A DNA stretch of 37,666 nucleotides from Massilia rubra (GTDB taxonomy: Bacteria; Pseudomonadota; Gammaproteobacteria; Burkholderiales; Burkholderiaceae_D). The position numbers and the translations under genes are program-made. The notes below the pieces were generated by a model. That model worked only from the letters and a program-made list of their open reading frames with translations, made no database searches and was not told the DNA's origin. Positions 27,401 through 35,359 of this stretch are shown piece by piece (the first letter of the stretch is position 1; every line of letters begins with the position of its first letter). The stretch lies in the NCBI RefSeq assembly GCF_011682065.1, contig NZ_VUYU01000044.1, positions 1-37,666 of the forward strand, in the 5' to 3' direction.

Positions 27401-27841
27401 GAACCAGAACACCTGCGCCAGGGTGACGGTCTGGTCGAAGCCTTCGTTGTGGAACACGCCGAGGATCACCGAGTAGCTGTTGTGATCGCGCAGGGCGACG
27501 GCGCGCGCGGCCAGGCCGCTGTCGCCGCGCTCGGATTTGTAGTGGCCCATGACGTAGGTGCGCAGGCTGCGCTCGCGCGCGTCGGCGCCGGCCGCCTTGT
27601 TGTAGGCGATCTTCTGGGCCGGCACCAGCAAGGTGGTGATGGCGTCGACCAGGGTCGACTTGCCGGAGCCGATATCGCCGGTCAGCAGCATGTTGTCGCC
27701 ACCCGGGTGCAGGCGCCAGACGCGTTCGTGGAAAGTGCCCCAGTTGAACACTTCGAAGTGGCGCAGCCGGAAGCCCGCGCGTTCGAGCGCCGGGTCGCCG
27801 CCATCGGTTGCGGGAATATCGACCACGGGCGCCTCGGTCAT
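24452..27841 (-). CDS. jetC: Wadjet SMC-like ATPase JetC
   Basis: This 1129-residue MukB/SMC-like ATPase is the motor of the Wadjet complex. Walker A is LLTGDIGSGKSTLVDAI (about residues 53-69). Long heptad-rich stretches form the two coiled-coil arms around a central hinge region. Near the C-terminus are the ABC signature GGKSGGQKEKLAYTV and Walker B with its glutamate, FRFVVIDEAFGRGSDES. The start MTEAPVVD at 27841 has a strong ribosome binding site (GAGGAGGAAGC) and overlaps the jetB stop. An upstream in-frame start at 27910 would lie inside jetB and is not chosen. The protein is full length with all ATPase motifs. Confidence 0.95.
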   Translation of the reverse strand: MTEAPVVDIPATDGGDPALERAGFRLRHFEVFNWGTFHERVWRLHPGGDNMLLTGDIGSGKSTLVDAITTLLVPAQKIAYNKAAGADARERSLRTYVMGHYKSERGDSGLAARAVALRDHNSYSVILGVFHNEGFDQTVTLAQVFWFKNPHGQPERFYVVADGALSVAEHFAGFGTDIAQLRKRLRALAGVTLHESFPPYGADFRRRFGIASEQAMDLFHQTVSMKSVGNLTDFVRDHMLEAFPVEARISALIAHFDDLNRAHEAVLKAKLQIDQLTPLVDDCTRHEVLQEQASQLRGCREALRPWFAHLKGELLEKRIALLQSERDKLAGRLERLKEEQRNQMLRRDDIAQAIAANGGNRIEQIKGEIKRLQAMRDERTRRSDVYNALAGAVGLPGAADAGVFDANRRAIDDGKTGCIARRDDAQNTLMMAGVSLHELRDQHGAITTELESLRQRRSNITSQMLALRAALCDALRIAPDALPFIGELIQVREEERAWEGAAERMLHSFGLSLLVPEAHYRAVADWVDTTNLGNRLVYFRVRASVTADHQGLHPDALARKLAIKPDSPFYGWIDAELARRYDHACCDTLDQFRREKRAVTRNGQVKAGGERHEKDDRHRIDDRSRYVLGWSNEGKIAALAKQERDLSTRIQAHAAKIASVKGEVDRQNALLGNWNQLATYVNFSELDWKPLLSSIDALEREREALAASSDLLRTLEQQFAELTEAQVVTHEQFNNATIEHARTVEKLEVAGAALDDCATLLDATPEQARERYFPVLDALRTEVLGEHTLTVESCENREKEMRHELQNRIDAEQKKIGNLRDAIIRAMESYTKAWPLDAREVDVSIDAAAEFRKMLAVLQADDLPRFAGRFKELLNENTIREIAGFQSQLKRERETIRERIDTINASLHQIDYNPNRYIALEAENNLDADLRDFQQDLRSCTEGALTGSADEEYSEAKFLQVKRIIERFRGREGTAEMDKRWTRKVTDVRNWFVFSASERWREDGREHEHYTDAGGKSGGQKEKLAYTVLAASLAYQFGLEWGVVRSRSFRFVVIDEAFGRGSDESARYGLELFKRMNLQLLIVTPLQKIHIIEPYVSGLGFVHSEEGRQSKLRYLTIEQYQAERSARAA

Positions 27842-28446
27842 GCTTCCTCCTCGCCGCTGGCGGCGTGGGCGGCGTAAGCGGCCAGGCGCTGTTCGAAATC
27901 GGCCAACCATTGAGCGTCCACAAACGCCTTGAGGATGCGGCGCACTTCGAACTGGTTTTCCTGGCCGCGCAGGCGGTGCAAAAAGCCCAGCTCGACCACC
28001 TTGTTCAGGTGCGCATCCATGCGGTCGAGCAGGCGCGCTTCGTTGCCGGTCTGCGGCAAAAACAGGCGCACTTGTTCGGCGATCTGGTCACGGTCGATGA
28101 CGAGGCGCGTTTCGCCGCCGGTGGCGTCGAATTCGGCCAGTTTCTTGCGCAGCAGGGCCAGGATCAGGCTGACCGGGTAACTGAGCTGGCGCCGCTGGAC
28201 CAGGCGCGGCAGTTCCGGTTCGCCCGCCACCAAGGGGCGCTGGCGCAGGTAGGCGTAGCCTTCGGCGTCGTCGAGAATGAGTTCGAGGCCGATGGTGGCG
28301 GTGTAGTCGCGCACGCGCGCCTGCAGCTCCATCAGCGCCTGCCACAGGGCGCTGTCGGTGTCGCGGTACAGCACCGCCTGGAGCAGCGCGACCAGCAGCT
28401 GGCCGAGGCGGTTTTGATCGTTGGGAGTGGTCGGTTCAGGGTTCAT
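27838..28446 (-). CDS. jetB: Wadjet kite subunit JetB (DUF4194)
   Basis: This 202-residue DUF4194 protein is the kite-type (MukE/MksE-like) winged-helix subunit that binds the kleisin JetA. Typical stretches are LVALLQAVLYRDTDSALWQ at the N-terminus, RRQLSYPVSLILALLRKKLAEFD in the middle and VVELGFLHRLRGQENQFEVRRILKAF near the end. It overlaps jetA at its start and jetC at its end through ATGA junctions, so subunit production is tightly coupled. Confidence 0.93.
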   Translation of the reverse strand: MNPEPTTPNDQNRLGQLLVALLQAVLYRDTDSALWQALMELQARVRDYTATIGLELILDDAEGYAYLRQRPLVAGEPELPRLVQRRQLSYPVSLILALLRKKLAEFDATGGETRLVIDRDQIAEQVRLFLPQTGNEARLLDRMDAHLNKVVELGFLHRLRGQENQFEVRRILKAFVDAQWLADFEQRLAAYAAHAASGEEEA

Positions 28447-29879
28447 GCCGCGTAAATGATAAGGGGGAGCGTAGCCTGGCGACGGCGCCCGGTGTCGTCA
28501 AGCCAGTCGACGATTTCAGACTGATTGTCGTCGATGGCGGCGTGCATGTCCTGGGTGGCCAGCTTGAGGTAGGTGGCCAGTTCGGCCAGGCCCTGCTCGA
28601 TCGGATACTCGCGCGCCAGGGCGCCGAGCGAGACTTGCTGGCGCGTCTGGAGCGCGCGCCGGATGTTCGACATGAGGCGCAACTGGTCCACGTAGATTTG
28701 CTCGAACAGCGCGTCGGTCGCGATCTCGACGCCGTCGTCGCTGACGATCTGCTGCGTGATCTTCGGTTTGAACGGCGGATTGTACAGGGTGCGATCCATC
28801 GACATGGCCAGCGAGGGCGCCGCTTCGTCGATTTCCATGAAGGCGCGTTCATCGACCTGGCCGCGCAGGGCCAGGGCTTTCTGTTCGATGTCACGGATCA
28901 GTTGCATGATGCGGCGGTTTTCCAGCCAGGCCTGGTCGTCCAGGTAGCGCCGCAACTGTTCCGACAGGCGCGCGACGGTGCGCTGGGTGACTTCGCCGGC
29001 TTCGAGCCAGTCGTAGTGGATGCGCTGCAGGCGGGCGTCCGGCTGCAGCTCGCGCACCGGTCCGAGCTTGAGCACCGCGTCGAGCAGGCTGGTAAGTTCG
29101 TCCTGGCGCGAAGGGGACATCAACAGGTCCCAGAAGGCGCGGAAGCTGCGCCCTTCGTCGGTATCGGCGATCAGGTCGCGCTGGCCGAAGATCGCTTGCA
29201 GCAGTTCGCCCTTGCTGCCGTCCCAGGTGGCGATGTGTTCGCGCACCTGGCGGTCGAGCGTGCGAAAGTTGGTGTCGACCGCGCGGAAGTCCGACAGCAG
29301 GTCGCGCGCGGTGGCGGCCATTTGCAGGAAGCGCTCGCGCACCTGGGTCGGGTCCATCAATGCGAATTTGCCGGCGCTGATGTCGGCGATTTCGACATCG
29401 ATGTCGGCCTTGCGGCGTTTCAGTTCGGCGATGCGGGCGCGCGGATCGAGCTCGCTGCCGTCGACAATCTGGTGCAGCAGGTCGAATACCGTCATCAGGC
29501 GCGACTCGGTGCCGATAAAGTCGCGCTGGCCGAGGTTCTGGAGCCATTCGAGCGCCTGCTCGGTGGCCGAGGCGAGGTCGTAGTGCGCTTCGTCGTCGCC
29601 GGGCGGGTAGTATTTGCGCAACCAGCCGCGTTCGTCGGAGGCCCAGTCGTCGAGGTAGGCCGTGGCCGCTTTGGGGAACAGGATTTCGCCGGCGCCTTGG
29701 TGCAGGTGGTACAGGTGGTCGTCCAGCTGCGACGCCAGTTGCTGACGGCCGATGGTGCGCTCGTTGGGCGCGACGAAACTCGCGTGCAGGAAGCTTGCGA
29801 TCATTGCGGCGTTGTCGGCGGCGAGCAGGCGCCATGCGGGATGCGTGCGCCGCTGCGTTACGAGTTGCTGATAGTCCAT
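28443..29879 (-). CDS. jetA: Wadjet kleisin subunit JetA (DUF3375)
   Basis: This 478-residue DUF3375 protein is the kleisin of the Wadjet condensin-like complex, bridging JetC heads and carrying JetB. The N-terminal MDYQQLVTQRRTHPAWRLLA and FLHASFV are typical, and the helical middle includes QRDFIGTESRLMTVFDLL and ELKRRKADIDVEIADI. The start at 29879 is the first gene of jetABCD and lies 60 bases after the stop of the glycosidase-like gene on the same strand. I see no convincing sigma-70 promoter in that gap; read-through from upstream or an internal promoter is possible. Confidence 0.93.
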   Translation of the reverse strand: MDYQQLVTQRRTHPAWRLLAADNAAMIASFLHASFVAPNERTIGRQQLASQLDDHLYHLHQGAGEILFPKAATAYLDDWASDERGWLRKYYPPGDDEAHYDLASATEQALEWLQNLGQRDFIGTESRLMTVFDLLHQIVDGSELDPRARIAELKRRKADIDVEIADISAGKFALMDPTQVRERFLQMAATARDLLSDFRAVDTNFRTLDRQVREHIATWDGSKGELLQAIFGQRDLIADTDEGRSFRAFWDLLMSPSRQDELTSLLDAVLKLGPVRELQPDARLQRIHYDWLEAGEVTQRTVARLSEQLRRYLDDQAWLENRRIMQLIRDIEQKALALRGQVDERAFMEIDEAAPSLAMSMDRTLYNPPFKPKITQQIVSDDGVEIATDALFEQIYVDQLRLMSNIRRALQTRQQVSLGALAREYPIEQGLAELATYLKLATQDMHAAIDDNQSEIVDWLDDTGRRRQATLPLIIYAA

Positions 29880-29939
29880 CTCTATGGGAATTGGTTCGGC
29901 GTGAGCGACACTTTACCACCAAAGATTGCGCTGCCGGCG

Positions 29940-30935
29940 CTAGTCGCTCTTCGGCTCCACCGTCAGGACGACCGCCATCGCCCAGGTGGCGTCACTCAAT
30001 GGCCATCTGAGCAGCTTGACCTGATTGTCCACCATCTGCGACTCCCACAAGGCGTACAGCTTGCGCTCGTAACCAGGAAAACGCACGCTCTGGCACGCCA
30101 GCGGTCCGCCATCGAGGTTGAGCGCGACTTTCAGGTCGAGCGGCGACTCCTTCAGGAATTGCGCCAGCCGTGCCAGCGAGAAGAATGCATCCCTGGTGGT
30201 ACCGATGATGATGCGCCCCTGCCGGTCTTGCGCGACGAAACTGCGGTTGGCCAGCCAGCCGCTGTCGGTTTTCACGTGCGTCTGTCCATCGTCGCCGATC
30301 AGGAGTGGGTAAGAGACCATGGCGTTGCTGGCCCCGGCGAGTGCCTGCCGCCAGTTGCCGTCACGCAGGTCGCGCACGCCGGCGCCGTTCTGATCGGCGA
30401 CGAAGGCGCCGGCGCGGGCGTTGTATTTGCTCGGCCCCATCACCGTTCCCTCGCTGATGAAGGGCGTGTCGGGCAAGCCTTTCAAGCCGAAGAAGCTGCC
30501 GTTGACGATCAGGCGCGCTTGCGGCACGGCGCGCTCCCATTCATCGATGCCCTTGTCGCCGGCCGGCGCATTGCGCACGACAAAGCGATACCGCGCCGAG
30601 TCGATGCGCGCCAGCAGGATGCGGTCGAGCTCGCGGCCGTCAACCATGACCGGCAGCTCGGCGACCTCGAACCCTTGTTCGCGTTCCTGCCAGGTCATCG
30701 GCCCGGCGCTCGCCGTTGGCACCGGGACGCTGAGCGCGACGCGCATCCCTGGCGACAGGCGCGCATCGTCAGGGTTGACATTAACCCAATAGGTGCCGCC
30801 GCGGCGTGCAAGTACATGGAAGCCATAGGCGCCGTTGCGCTCCCATATCCACCAGCAAATAGCCGCCACGGCAAGCAGCAACAAGGCCAGGATAGCCATC
30901 AGGCGGCGATGTTTCAGGATCGTTCTTTTGTTCAC
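29940..30935 (-). CDS. membrane-anchored phosphodiester glycosidase-like protein
   Basis: This 331-residue protein has a basic N-terminus, one transmembrane helix (about residues 13-28, MAILALLLLAVAAICWWI) and an exported domain. Segments ARLIVNGSFFGLKGLP and VALNLDGGPLACQSV match the phosphodiester glycosidase (NAGPA/DUF2233) pattern, in which conserved Asn and Asp-Gly-Gly residues form the active site. The start is GTG at 30935; an ATG at 30899 would remove the basic leader before the helix. Substrate is unknown. It is separated by 176 bases and a likely terminator from the histidine kinase operon upstream, and 60 bases from jetA downstream. Confidence 0.8.
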   Translation of the reverse strand: MNKRTILKHRRLMAILALLLLAVAAICWWIWERNGAYGFHVLARRGGTYWVNVNPDDARLSPGMRVALSVPVPTASAGPMTWQEREQGFEVAELPVMVDGRELDRILLARIDSARYRFVVRNAPAGDKGIDEWERAVPQARLIVNGSFFGLKGLPDTPFISEGTVMGPSKYNARAGAFVADQNGAGVRDLRDGNWRQALAGASNAMVSYPLLIGDDGQTHVKTDSGWLANRSFVAQDRQGRIIIGTTRDAFFSLARLAQFLKESPLDLKVALNLDGGPLACQSVRFPGYERKLYALWESQMVDNQVKLLRWPLSDATWAMAVVLTVEPKSD

Positions 30936-31060
30936 TTTTCACCCAATTTCCGGAGATGGCAACATTGCCCAAGCCGCCAAGATAGCCAGGCAGTGTGCAG
31001 CGCGCATGAAGCCAGTGTGAAGTTGGAACGATGTAATGAATTGCGGATAAAGAAGGGGAC

Positions 31061-31085
31061 AAAAAAGACCGCTTGGCGCCAAACG
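31061..31085 (-). terminator. terminator after the histidine kinase gene
   Basis: On the minus strand CGTTTGG and CCAAGCG (31070-31085) form a hairpin, followed within a few bases by TTTTTT (31061-31066). It lies 27 bases past the sensor kinase stop and would end the seven-gene operon. Confidence 0.55.
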
Positions 31086-31111
31086 ACACGGGAGCGCGGG
31101 CGCAGCGCCGC

Positions 31112-32521
31112 TCAGGCGGCGCCGCCCGGCGCACCAGCCAGCGGCAGGGCGAGTTCGACCACGGTGCCACCGCCATTGTCCTTGCGGCGGATGGCGATCC
31201 GGGCGCCATGTTGCTGGGCGATTTCCTTGACGATCGCCAGCCCCAGTCCATGGCCGGAGGTGCGGTTCGCCGGTATCCGGTAGTACGGAGTGAAAATGCG
31301 CTCGAGTTCGGCTTCCGGGATGGAGGCGCCGTCGTTCGATACGCTCAGCAGCACTTGCGCGCCCTGGCGCACGATCAGCACCTGGATATCGCCGTCCGCC
31401 GCACCATGCACCGATGCATTGTCGATCAGGTTTTGCAGCAAGCGCCTGAGCTGGTGGCGATCGGCCAGGACCGTACAATCGTCGCGCGCCTCGAGGCCGA
31501 TGTTCTGGCCGCGTTGCGAGAGCAGCGGTTCGAGCGTGCCGATGACATCGCAGCACACTTCCGTCAGCGAGGTGGCCTGGAAGGACGCCGCGTCGGCCTT
31601 GGCGGTGATGCGTCCCAGCGCCAGTAACTGTTCGGCCAGCTTGCTGGTGCGGCGCGCCGCCGTCAGCGCACTGACCAGCGAGCGCTCGCGTTCATCCGCA
31701 CTGGCGGCGCGCAGGGCGTTTTCGATGTGCAGCTGCACGCCGGCGATCGGGGTGCGGATCTCGTGCGCGGCCGAATTGATGAAATACTGTTCGCGCTCGA
31801 AAGCCGCCTTCATACGCACCAGTAATTGATTCAGTTCCGTGACGATGGGCGCCAGTTCCACCGGCGTGGCCGGCAGCTCGATCAGGTCGAGCGACTCCGG
31901 CTGGCGCCCGGCGATGCGCCTGGCCAGTTCGCCCAGCGAGCGCATATTGTGGACCAGGACAACATTGACCGCCGCCAGCATCAGCAGGCCGCCGACCACG
32001 AGCGGCATCAGGATCGACAAGCCGATATCGTCGGCCATTTCCTGGCGTACCTCATCCTTCTCCGCCACCAGCACCCACACCTGGCCCGAGCGCAACGCGA
32101 ATACCTGCCACAGTTGGCCGTCGATATTGTTCTTGCTAAAGCCCGCCGCCAGCCGGCCCAGCAAGGCGTCCGGCGCCGATGCGGACCTGGCCAGCAATGT
32201 GCCGTCGTTACCCCACACCTGGAAGGCAACCTTGGTTTCATAGCGGTGACCGTAGGTTTGCGGTTCGTCGTCGGTGGCGCTTTCGAGTTCCTTGGGCAGG
32301 GTGATCACCACCGGGCGGCTGACGGTGGCCGTGTCCAGCTGGTGTGCGACCAAGGCTTCGAGGACGCGCGCCGAGGTGGCCAGGCGGGCGCTGAACAGCT
32401 CTTCCGACTCGCGCCGCGCCACCGCGTGCGCGCCCGCCCCGATGCCGCCGAAAATGAGCAGCATGCAAGCCAGGGTGGCCACCACCATGCGCCGGCGCAG
32501 GGAATACAGCTTGCCGCTCAT
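31112..32521 (-). CDS. sensor histidine kinase, QseC/PmrB-like
   Basis: This 469-residue inner-membrane kinase has a transmembrane helix at about residues 12-34, a periplasmic sensor region to about residue 165, a second helix at about 166-190, a HAMP-like linker, and a cytoplasmic kinase core. The H-box is INSAAHEIRTPIAGVQ with His253, the N-box is LLQNLIDNASVHG and the G-box is TSGHGLGLAIVKEIAQQHG. The start at 32521 overlaps the stop of the response regulator gene (ATGA), so the two are a cognate pair. The ligand is unknown. Location at the end of the biosynthetic operon suggests that it senses the pathway product or a related stress. Confidence 0.9.
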   Translation of the reverse strand: MSGKLYSLRRRMVVATLACMLLIFGGIGAGAHAVARRESEELFSARLATSARVLEALVAHQLDTATVSRPVVITLPKELESATDDEPQTYGHRYETKVAFQVWGNDGTLLARSASAPDALLGRLAAGFSKNNIDGQLWQVFALRSGQVWVLVAEKDEVRQEMADDIGLSILMPLVVGGLLMLAAVNVVLVHNMRSLGELARRIAGRQPESLDLIELPATPVELAPIVTELNQLLVRMKAAFEREQYFINSAAHEIRTPIAGVQLHIENALRAASADERERSLVSALTAARRTSKLAEQLLALGRITAKADAASFQATSLTEVCCDVIGTLEPLLSQRGQNIGLEARDDCTVLADRHQLRRLLQNLIDNASVHGAADGDIQVLIVRQGAQVLLSVSNDGASIPEAELERIFTPYYRIPANRTSGHGLGLAIVKEIAQQHGARIAIRRKDNGGGTVVELALPLAGAPGGAA

Positions 32522-33183
32522 GCGCTCGCCAGACCGATGCGGTAGCCGACCCCGCGCACGGTCTTGATCACCGCCGGCGTCAGTTTCCTGCGGATGTGAT
32601 GGACGTGCACGTCGATGGTATTGCTTTCCACCCCCTCCCCCCATCCGTACAAGGCGTCCTCGAGCTGGGCGCGGGTAAATACCCGCTGCGGACTTTCCGC
32701 CATTTTTTTGAGCAGCATGAATTCGAGCCGCTGCAACTCGATCGCCTGGCCCTGCCAGCTCACGCTCAGGCTTTCCATGTCGAGCCTGAGCTCGCCGAGC
32801 TGGAGTTGATTGACGGGCTTGCCATTGCTGCGTCGCATCAGCACGCGCAGGCGCGCCAGCAATTCCTCGAGCTCGAACGGCTTGGTCAGGTAATCGTCGG
32901 CCCCCAGGTCGAGCCCCAGGATGCGGTCGCGCGTGGCGTCGCGCGCCGACAGGATCAGCACCGGCATGGCGTCGCCGCGCGCGCGCATGGCCTTGAGCAC
33001 GGCGGTCCCGTCCAGCTTGGGCAAGCCGAGGTCGAGCACCATCAGGGCAAACTGGTTGTTGGCCAGCGCCTCGAGCGCCGCTTCGCCGCTGCGGACGTGC
33101 TCGACCGTATAGTGGGCGCGGTGCAGCGCGAGCTGCAATCCGGAGGCGAGCAAATCGTCATCTTCCACCAGCAGGATTCTCAC
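32518..33183 (-). CDS. OmpR-family response regulator, QseB/PmrA-like
   Basis: This 221-residue regulator has a receiver domain with Asp51 as phospho-acceptor (LMVLDLGLPKLDG), the acidic pair EDDD at 7-10 and the conserved Lys in YLTKPFELEELLARLR. The winged-helix DNA-binding domain ends with SNTIDVHVHHIRRKL and IKTVRGVGYRIG. The start is GTG at 33183 with AAGGAG 9 bases upstream; no in-frame ATG is better placed. QseB/PmrA-type regulators bind tandem half-sites with 11-base spacing. A matching repeat lies upstream of the first gene of this operon (37484-37502), so self-regulation is plausible. Confidence 0.92.
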   Translation of the reverse strand: MRILLVEDDDLLASGLQLALHRAHYTVEHVRSGEAALEALANNQFALMVLDLGLPKLDGTAVLKAMRARGDAMPVLILSARDATRDRILGLDLGADDYLTKPFELEELLARLRVLMRRSNGKPVNQLQLGELRLDMESLSVSWQGQAIELQRLEFMLLKKMAESPQRVFTRAQLEDALYGWGEGVESNTIDVHVHHIRRKLTPAVIKTVRGVGYRIGLASA

Positions 33184-33204
33184 CAGGACATGCTCCTTCT
33201 CGGC

Positions 33205-33855
33205 TTACTTGCGTTTTGCGGCAATTTTTTCGAGCAGTTGTTCAACTTCCTTGCGCCGCCCCTCGTCGGCCAGCTTGCGGCCCGGGCGGGGCGGGGCTTG
33301 CAGGGCCTTGCGCAGCGCGCGCTCGGCATTGTCGAGATCGCCCTTGCGGAACAGGTAGTCCCCGTAAAAATAGTTCGGATCGACGCCCTCGGGATTGACC
33401 GCCAGCCCCTTCTTGAGCAATTCCAGCGCCTTCTTGTCGTCACCGAAGCCGACCGGCCAGCCCGGTACCTGATAATACAGTGAACCGAGGCTGGTGTAAG
33501 CCGAACCGGACAGCGCGTCGGGATTGATCGCCAGCGCCTGCTCGAGAATCTTGCGGGCCGACTTGGCATGCGACAGCCCGCCCAGCCCGCCCTTGGCGCC
33601 GGCATAGGTCGACTCGACGATGGCCTGCCAGATCAGCACGTCGGCGCTGTTCGGATTTTGTGCGGCGAACTTGCCCGCTTCGAGGGCCAGGCGTTCGAAC
33701 TGGGCTTCCTGGTCGGCGGCCGGCAGTTGGTACTTGATGCGCTCCCATTCGTGCTGCAGGGTGGCGACATCCTCGGGGACGCCGGCGTGCGCCGGGGCGA
33801 GGGCGAACAGGCAGGCGCAGATGGCGCCGCCGAGCATGGTGCGAACGTTTTGCAT
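33205..33855 (-). CDS. exported tetratricopeptide-repeat protein
   Basis: This 216-residue protein begins with a signal peptide (about residues 1-24, ending AHA before GVPEDVA), so it is probably periplasmic. Helical repeats of TPR type are visible: SARKILEQALAINPDALSGS, KKALELLKKGLAVNPEGVDP and GDLDNAERALRKALQAPP. The ribosome binding site GGGAGAATTCTC precedes the ATG. It lies 30 bases after the dehydrogenase gene and 21 before the response regulator, within the operon. It resembles the TPR protein TatT of TRAP-type systems in layout, but no TRAP transporter is present here. It could scaffold or bind a pathway product in the periplasm; this is inference. Confidence 0.8.
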   Translation of the reverse strand: MQNVRTMLGGAICACLFALAPAHAGVPEDVATLQHEWERIKYQLPAADQEAQFERLALEAGKFAAQNPNSADVLIWQAIVESTYAGAKGGLGGLSHAKSARKILEQALAINPDALSGSAYTSLGSLYYQVPGWPVGFGDDKKALELLKKGLAVNPEGVDPNYFYGDYLFRKGDLDNAERALRKALQAPPRPGRKLADEGRRKEVEQLLEKIAAKRK

Positions 33856-33885
33856 GAGAATTCTCCCGATGGAAAGTGACAGGGT

Positions 33886-34686
33886 CTATTTGGGCAAGTG
33901 CTTGCGGATGAGCGGCAACTGGGCGCGGATGGCGCCGTCGGGCAGCGCCGGCAAGAGTTTGTTCAAGAGGATGAAAAAGCGTTCCTTGGCCCCCAGCGTG
34001 CGTTCCCAGCCACGCCCCTGGAGAAAGGCGAGGAAGGCGGCGGCGACGTGCTGGGGGCTGTCTTCGGCGGTGGCCAGTTCGCGGTTCATGGCGTTGACGG
34101 CCGTGCTGTTGATCGCGGTACGGGTGGCGCGCGGGGCAAAATGGCGGACCTCGACGCTGGTGTCGGCCAGTTCGCGCCGCAGCGCCTGGCTGAAACCGCG
34201 CAGCCCGGACTTGCCTGCGCAATATGCCGCGAAGCCGGGATAGCCGATCAGCCCGAAGACCGAGCCGATGTTGACGATCTGCGCGCGCGGCGCCGCCAGC
34301 AGCAGCGGCAGCAACTGGCGCGTCAGCAGCATCGGCGCCAGCAGGTTGGTGTCGAGCATATGCCGGATGACGTCGCCGGACTGGGTGGCGAAGGCATGGA
34401 AATCGCTGACGCCGGCATTGTTGATGAGCAGGTTCAGGCCGCCCAGGCGTTGCGCCAGCGCCGCAATCTCGGCCAGGGTGGCGGCCTCGCCCAGGTCGCC
34501 GCAAACGATATGCACCTGGGCTGGTTGCAACGCGTGGCGCAGCGCCTCGAGCGGCGCCGCCTGGCGTCCGACCAGGATCAGCCATTGCGCATGCGGCGCC
34601 AGTTGCCTGGCGATGGCGCCGCCGATGCCGCCGCTGGCGCCGGTCAGCACGGCGCGGTACGGCGCGCCCGGGAAGGTGGCGTCCAT
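33886..34686 (-). CDS. short-chain dehydrogenase/reductase
   Basis: This 266-residue classical SDR has the cofactor motif TGASGGIG (residues 15-22), NNAG (89-92), catalytic Ser142, and YCAGK with Tyr155 and Lys159. VGRQ after the second strand suggests NADP(H) preference. The set of neighbours (acyl-activating enzyme, iron oxidase and GNAT-like protein) suggests it reduces or oxidises a fatty-acid-derived carbonyl, but the substrate is not shown. It starts one base after the oxidase stop and has only a weak ribosome binding site, consistent with translational coupling. Confidence 0.88.
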   Translation of the reverse strand: MDATFPGAPYRAVLTGASGGIGGAIARQLAPHAQWLILVGRQAAPLEALRHALQPAQVHIVCGDLGEAATLAEIAALAQRLGGLNLLINNAGVSDFHAFATQSGDVIRHMLDTNLLAPMLLTRQLLPLLLAAPRAQIVNIGSVFGLIGYPGFAAYCAGKSGLRGFSQALRRELADTSVEVRHFAPRATRTAINSTAVNAMNRELATAEDSPQHVAAAFLAFLQGRGWERTLGAKERFFILLNKLLPALPDGAIRAQLPLIRKHLPK

Positions 34687-34687
34687 C

Positions 34688-35359
34688 TCAGGCCACGTCG
34701 AACAGGGCCTGGCCGCTCGGCAGGCTGCGGAAGATGTCGCCGTACAGGCGATACATCATGCGCGCACTGTGCACCACGGCGCGCTGGTCCTCGGCATCGT
34801 CGAGACGGTTCATGAGGCCCTCGAAAAAGGCCACGTGCTCGATGTCGAGGCTGCCGTGCGAGCTGAGGTAGCTGAACGCCTGCGGCGGCAAGCCCAGCAC
34901 GCCCTGGATGGTATCGGCGGCGTGGGTGGCCAGGGCCGTGCTGGTGCCTTCGAGCACGTGCACCATGCCGAAAAAGCTGGCCGGGTTGCCACGGTCGATC
35001 TGGTGATAGGCATACGCCACCATCAACTCGGTGCTGGCGTGCGGCTGGGCATGGCGCACCTGCTCGGCATCGCCACCGCAGGCGGTGATGTCGGACAGTA
35101 TCCATTCCTGGTGGCCGAGCTCCTCTTCCACATATTCGGCGATCGCATTGCGCAGCCATTCGTGCTTGCCGTCGAGACGGCTTCCGCAAGCCATCAGCAG
35201 GGGCACGGTATGCTTGACGTGGTGATAGGCCTGGCCCAGGAAAGCGCGGTACTGGGCCAGCGTGATGTCGCCGCGCAGCGCGTCCTGAATGACCGGGATG
35301 GAAAACAAGGCCTGGCGTTCAGCCTCGGTGCTGGCTTGAAGGGTGTCGAAAAAGTTCAT
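34688..35359 (-). CDS. heme-oxygenase-like iron-dependent oxidase (TenA/CADD-like fold)
   Basis: This 223-residue all-helical protein fits the heme-oxygenase-like diiron oxidase superfamily, often annotated as TenA-like or iron-containing redox enzyme. Probable metal ligands are His83 in EYVEEELGHQEW with nearby glutamates, Glu137 in MVHVLEGTS, and His168, Asp172 and His175 in SSHGSLDIEH. The spacing between the later ligands resembles that in CADD and UndA-type enzymes. Family members oxidise fatty acids, amino acids or their own tyrosine. The ATG overlaps the stop of the ligase gene (ATGA). The thiaminase TenA role is unlikely because the metal-site residues are intact and no thiamine genes are nearby. 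Confidence 0.8.
   Translation of the reverse strand: MNFFDTLQASTEAERQALFSIPVIQDALRGDITLAQYRAFLGQAYHHVKHTVPLLMACGSRLDGKHEWLRNAIAEYVEEELGHQEWILSDITACGGDAEQVRHAQPHASTELMVAYAYHQIDRGNPASFFGMVHVLEGTSTALATHAADTIQGVLGLPPQAFSYLSSHGSLDIEHVAFFEGLMNRLDDAEDQRAVVHSARMMYRLYGDIFRSLPSGQALFDVA

Noticed and set aside
24275-27877. 1200-codon plus-strand open frame opposite jetC
   Set aside because: JetC on the minus strand has all ATPase motifs. The antisense frame has no recognisable motif and arises from codon-bias symmetry in GC-rich DNA.
28542-31283. 913-codon plus-strand open frame opposite jetA and the glycosidase-like gene
   Set aside because: Both opposite genes have clear family features. This frame has none and crosses an intergenic gap and a terminator.
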